Shown here: one piece after another, positions 61,759 through 64,000 of the stretch
Position numbering within the stretch: the first letter of the stretch is position 1
Layout of the letters: every line of letters starts with the position of its first letter
NCBI GenBank assembly: GCA_013397845.1
Contig: VZTG01007793.1
Location: forward strand, 877,615-941,614
Length of the DNA stretch: 64,000 nucleotides
Source: Melanocharis versteri
Lineage: Eukaryota > Chordata > Aves > Passeriformes > Melanocharitidae
Direction of reading: 5' to 3'
The notes under the pieces: generated by a model
The model's input: only the letters and a program-made list of their open reading frames with translations
The model's database searches: none
Told to the model about the DNA's origin: nothing
Made by a program: the position numbers and the translations under genes

Positions 61759-64000
61759 AGGCTCCACAGTGCCTTGCTCTTCCCTTCGAAAGGAATGGGG
61801 GAAGAGCATCAATACACTTTTCCTGTACCACCTGCTAAGCAACAAGCACATTTGCAGTTCTCATGCACTTCTAAGTGCATGTGATGCTCTAGTAAGCCAG
61901 GTATTACTTTTTCCCTACAGTCTGCAAAAAATATGCCTTTGGGAGAAAAAAAAAACGGAAAAGAGAAAAGACCTTAAGACTTCTTTTATTTCTTTTTCAA
62001 ATTCCAAGGAGATACTTAATAACATCAGGCCCTTACAAAGTAAAGATTCAAGTGTCTGAAAGAATTTTAGCAGAGCTGTGACAAAACCGACCAAACACAA
62101 CAACCAATCATTAAGCTTTCTTTAGTTCTGCCTAATATTTGGCATGATCCCATATTTCCCCAAAACCCTCTGGGCTCAGGACTAATGGAACAGTTGCAAA
62201 TATCTTTTTTGAGTCTCGCAGTGATGAGCCAAATGTTATTTTGCTTTTTAGTATTTGACTTTCCATCTCAGGTCAGTGCTCTAACATCAGTCAGACTCAA
62301 GAGGGTAACTGGAAGTGACATAATTTGCAAAATACACCCTGCAGCACAATGAAAATGATGTAGTTAAATAAAAACAAACAGTTTTCTGGGTAATTGGGAG
62401 CTGAACTTATTTATTACAAATTGAATGACTCCACAGATCTACTAAAATGTAGCTTCTGAGCATAACTAGCAAATAGAAAGGCATCATTGCTAGGTGCAGT
62501 GTGCTATGTACTAACTTCTCAGGGTAAGCTGGGATCATCAAAAGACTAAAAAAGGAGCTCCAAACATTGTTTCCCACCTTGACCTACCCAGTTGCTGAGA
62601 AGACCCCATCAAAAGGGCAGCAGTATCAGGGCTACCTTTTTCCTGGCCTTAAAGGGCTGTTCCAGCAGCTGAAGCTTGCTCAACTGTCAGGAAAAATCTG
62701 GTCTGCCCCTGCTCTATGCCTGAGAGGGTAGAGAAGTGATGCTGGGAGGGACTGTTCTGGCATTTAATAACTGGAATATGCTCTTATGCTCAGGACATCC
62801 TTTACTGGTCCATTAAACTGACCACAAGGAAATCATTCCACGTGTAGAGCTCTAGAAATCAGTTGCCTATTCCGACTTGATTATAATTCGGATACTTTTA
62901 ATATAACAAACTATTGACATTGCCGTTTCTTTATTTTATTAGCCTAGAAAAATGGTTTTCATTTATATCTCTGCCTGGAATGAACTTTCACTTTGAAAAC
63001 TATAAGCAGTTTCAAACCAGAACAGGTAATTTACACACACAAACACACAGAGAAAGCTGACAAAGTGTGCTCTGTTTCACAGTGAGACAGAGTTAAGCCT
63101 TAATGGAATGAAAAGGTAACAGAAAACAAACCAAAAGAACTCAAAAATTTGGTGACATTCTATTTAATTGCAGGGCAGAAGTTGTACTGCCAAAGAATTT
63201 TTTGTCAAATTACAATAATGGAACAAAAAAGAAGCTACCAGTCAACTGAAACTACTGCCAAAATTATGACAGTTCTGTGCCATGGAATATTTTAATATAA
63301 AGACCAAGCTATTTACAAAAAGCTAACAATGAACTAATGATACAATGGAGAAGGAATGTAATGCTGAGCTATTAAGAGACCATTCAGGAATAGGCTCCTG
63401 TATCATGCCAAAGTTTTCACTTACAAAGGTCATTTTTCCTCATTTTACCTATCTCTCAATGTCTCTTTCTCCTCTTGCTATGCTGCTGCTTACTAATGAC
63501 TCCTGTTCTGACCACAGCATGTTTTTGCATCCTTCTTACATATTTTACCAGTAGAGTTGCCATCCTCAGCATTCCATTCACTTGTAACAAAGACATCCCA
63601 AAATATCTTGTGTTGGATCTTTCTAGAAAATATTGCAATAGTTGGCTTTGCATCAGAAGATTTGTCCTGTCCATTAAGACAAATGAGTGGGTTCTCCATG
63701 TGAGGCTGTATTTGTATTAGCTGTATTTAAATGTAGGCCCTACTTAAACCTACTTATTTCTGCCAAGAAAATTTCATACAACTTTATGCAGGTATTTAAG
63801 ACACCTGCAATTGTTCACAGGAATGATACAGAAGTAAAAACCTGGGTAGGTAGGCAGAATCCCTAACCAAAATACAGATTTACTTTTTCTCAACACCAGT
63901 GCACATGCTAGCTCTGATATTTAGGATCCCCTTTGAAGATAGTATACCTAGTTCTGATTTAATATGCAAATGACATTGAGATCCAGCCTGAAAACCAGTA
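61759..64000. other. Unique sequence, no gene seen
   Basis: No gene or recognised repeat up to the window end. Overlapping open frames on both strands at 63456-63720 (up to 81 codons) contradict each other and lack domains. Confidence 0.5.

Noticed and set aside
1..64000. tRNA, rRNA, snRNA genes, CRISPR arrays or bacterial-type operons
   Set aside because: No A/B-box pair, no U6/5S-like text, no spaced direct-repeat array and no long ORFs were seen; the sequence is vertebrate in character.

Overview
This window looks like AT-rich, CpG-poor vertebrate nuclear DNA. The repeats point to a bird: CR1 LINE copies with the typical 5'-truncated form and 3' ends near a short ATTCTATG-type tail, LTRs of types I recognise from bird genomes, few SINEs, and faint ancient MIR relics. 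Placement within birds (perhaps Neoaves, from the LTR family at 13.4 and 61.2 kb) is inference. There are no bacterial features: no operons, ribosome binding sites, CRISPR arrays or long ORFs. No complete protein-coding gene is visible, and nearly all open frames of 60-150 codons read as chance openings or pieces of retroelements. The window is best read as a gene desert or the inside of a very large intron.

Layout. 1-7.0 kb is unique sequence ending in an (AAAC)n tract. One exon-like frame with a strong splice donor lies at 7410-7531; it is the only credible coding candidate. 10.2-11.1 kb holds an old minus-strand CR1 with recognisable reverse-transcriptase motifs. 13.4-13.8 kb is a plus-strand LTR and 14.26-14.41 kb a CR1 3' tip. 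15.0-19.1 kb has four MIR-like relics around a candidate conserved regulatory block (16.2-16.8 kb) that carries an RFX-type X-box. A CR1 with part of its reverse transcriptase lies at 19.5-20.3 kb, and an older CR1-like tail at 25.2-25.7 kb sits directly beside a homeodomain/TCF-motif-rich block (25.7-26.06 kb). 26-33.9 kb is featureless. The longest CR1 copy is at 33.9-35.2 kb. 35-56 kb is mostly AT-rich unique sequence with further enhancer-like spots at 40.5 and 48.5-48.8 kb and a CpG-bearing patch at 46.65-46.9 kb. At 56.5-56.9 kb there is a clean solo LTR with a perfect 6-bp target duplication. A CR1 tip (57.8 kb), a MIR-type relic (60.2 kb) and a second, minus-strand copy of the 13.4 kb LTR family (61.18-61.76 kb) complete the repeats.

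The repeats are dead copies. What may be functional is a set of short blocks dense in transcription-factor-like motifs, as expected near developmental genes, but conservation cannot be judged from one sequence. I found no new multi-gene system; the most useful leads are the exon candidate, the solo LTR with its exact duplication, and the enhancer-like blocks.
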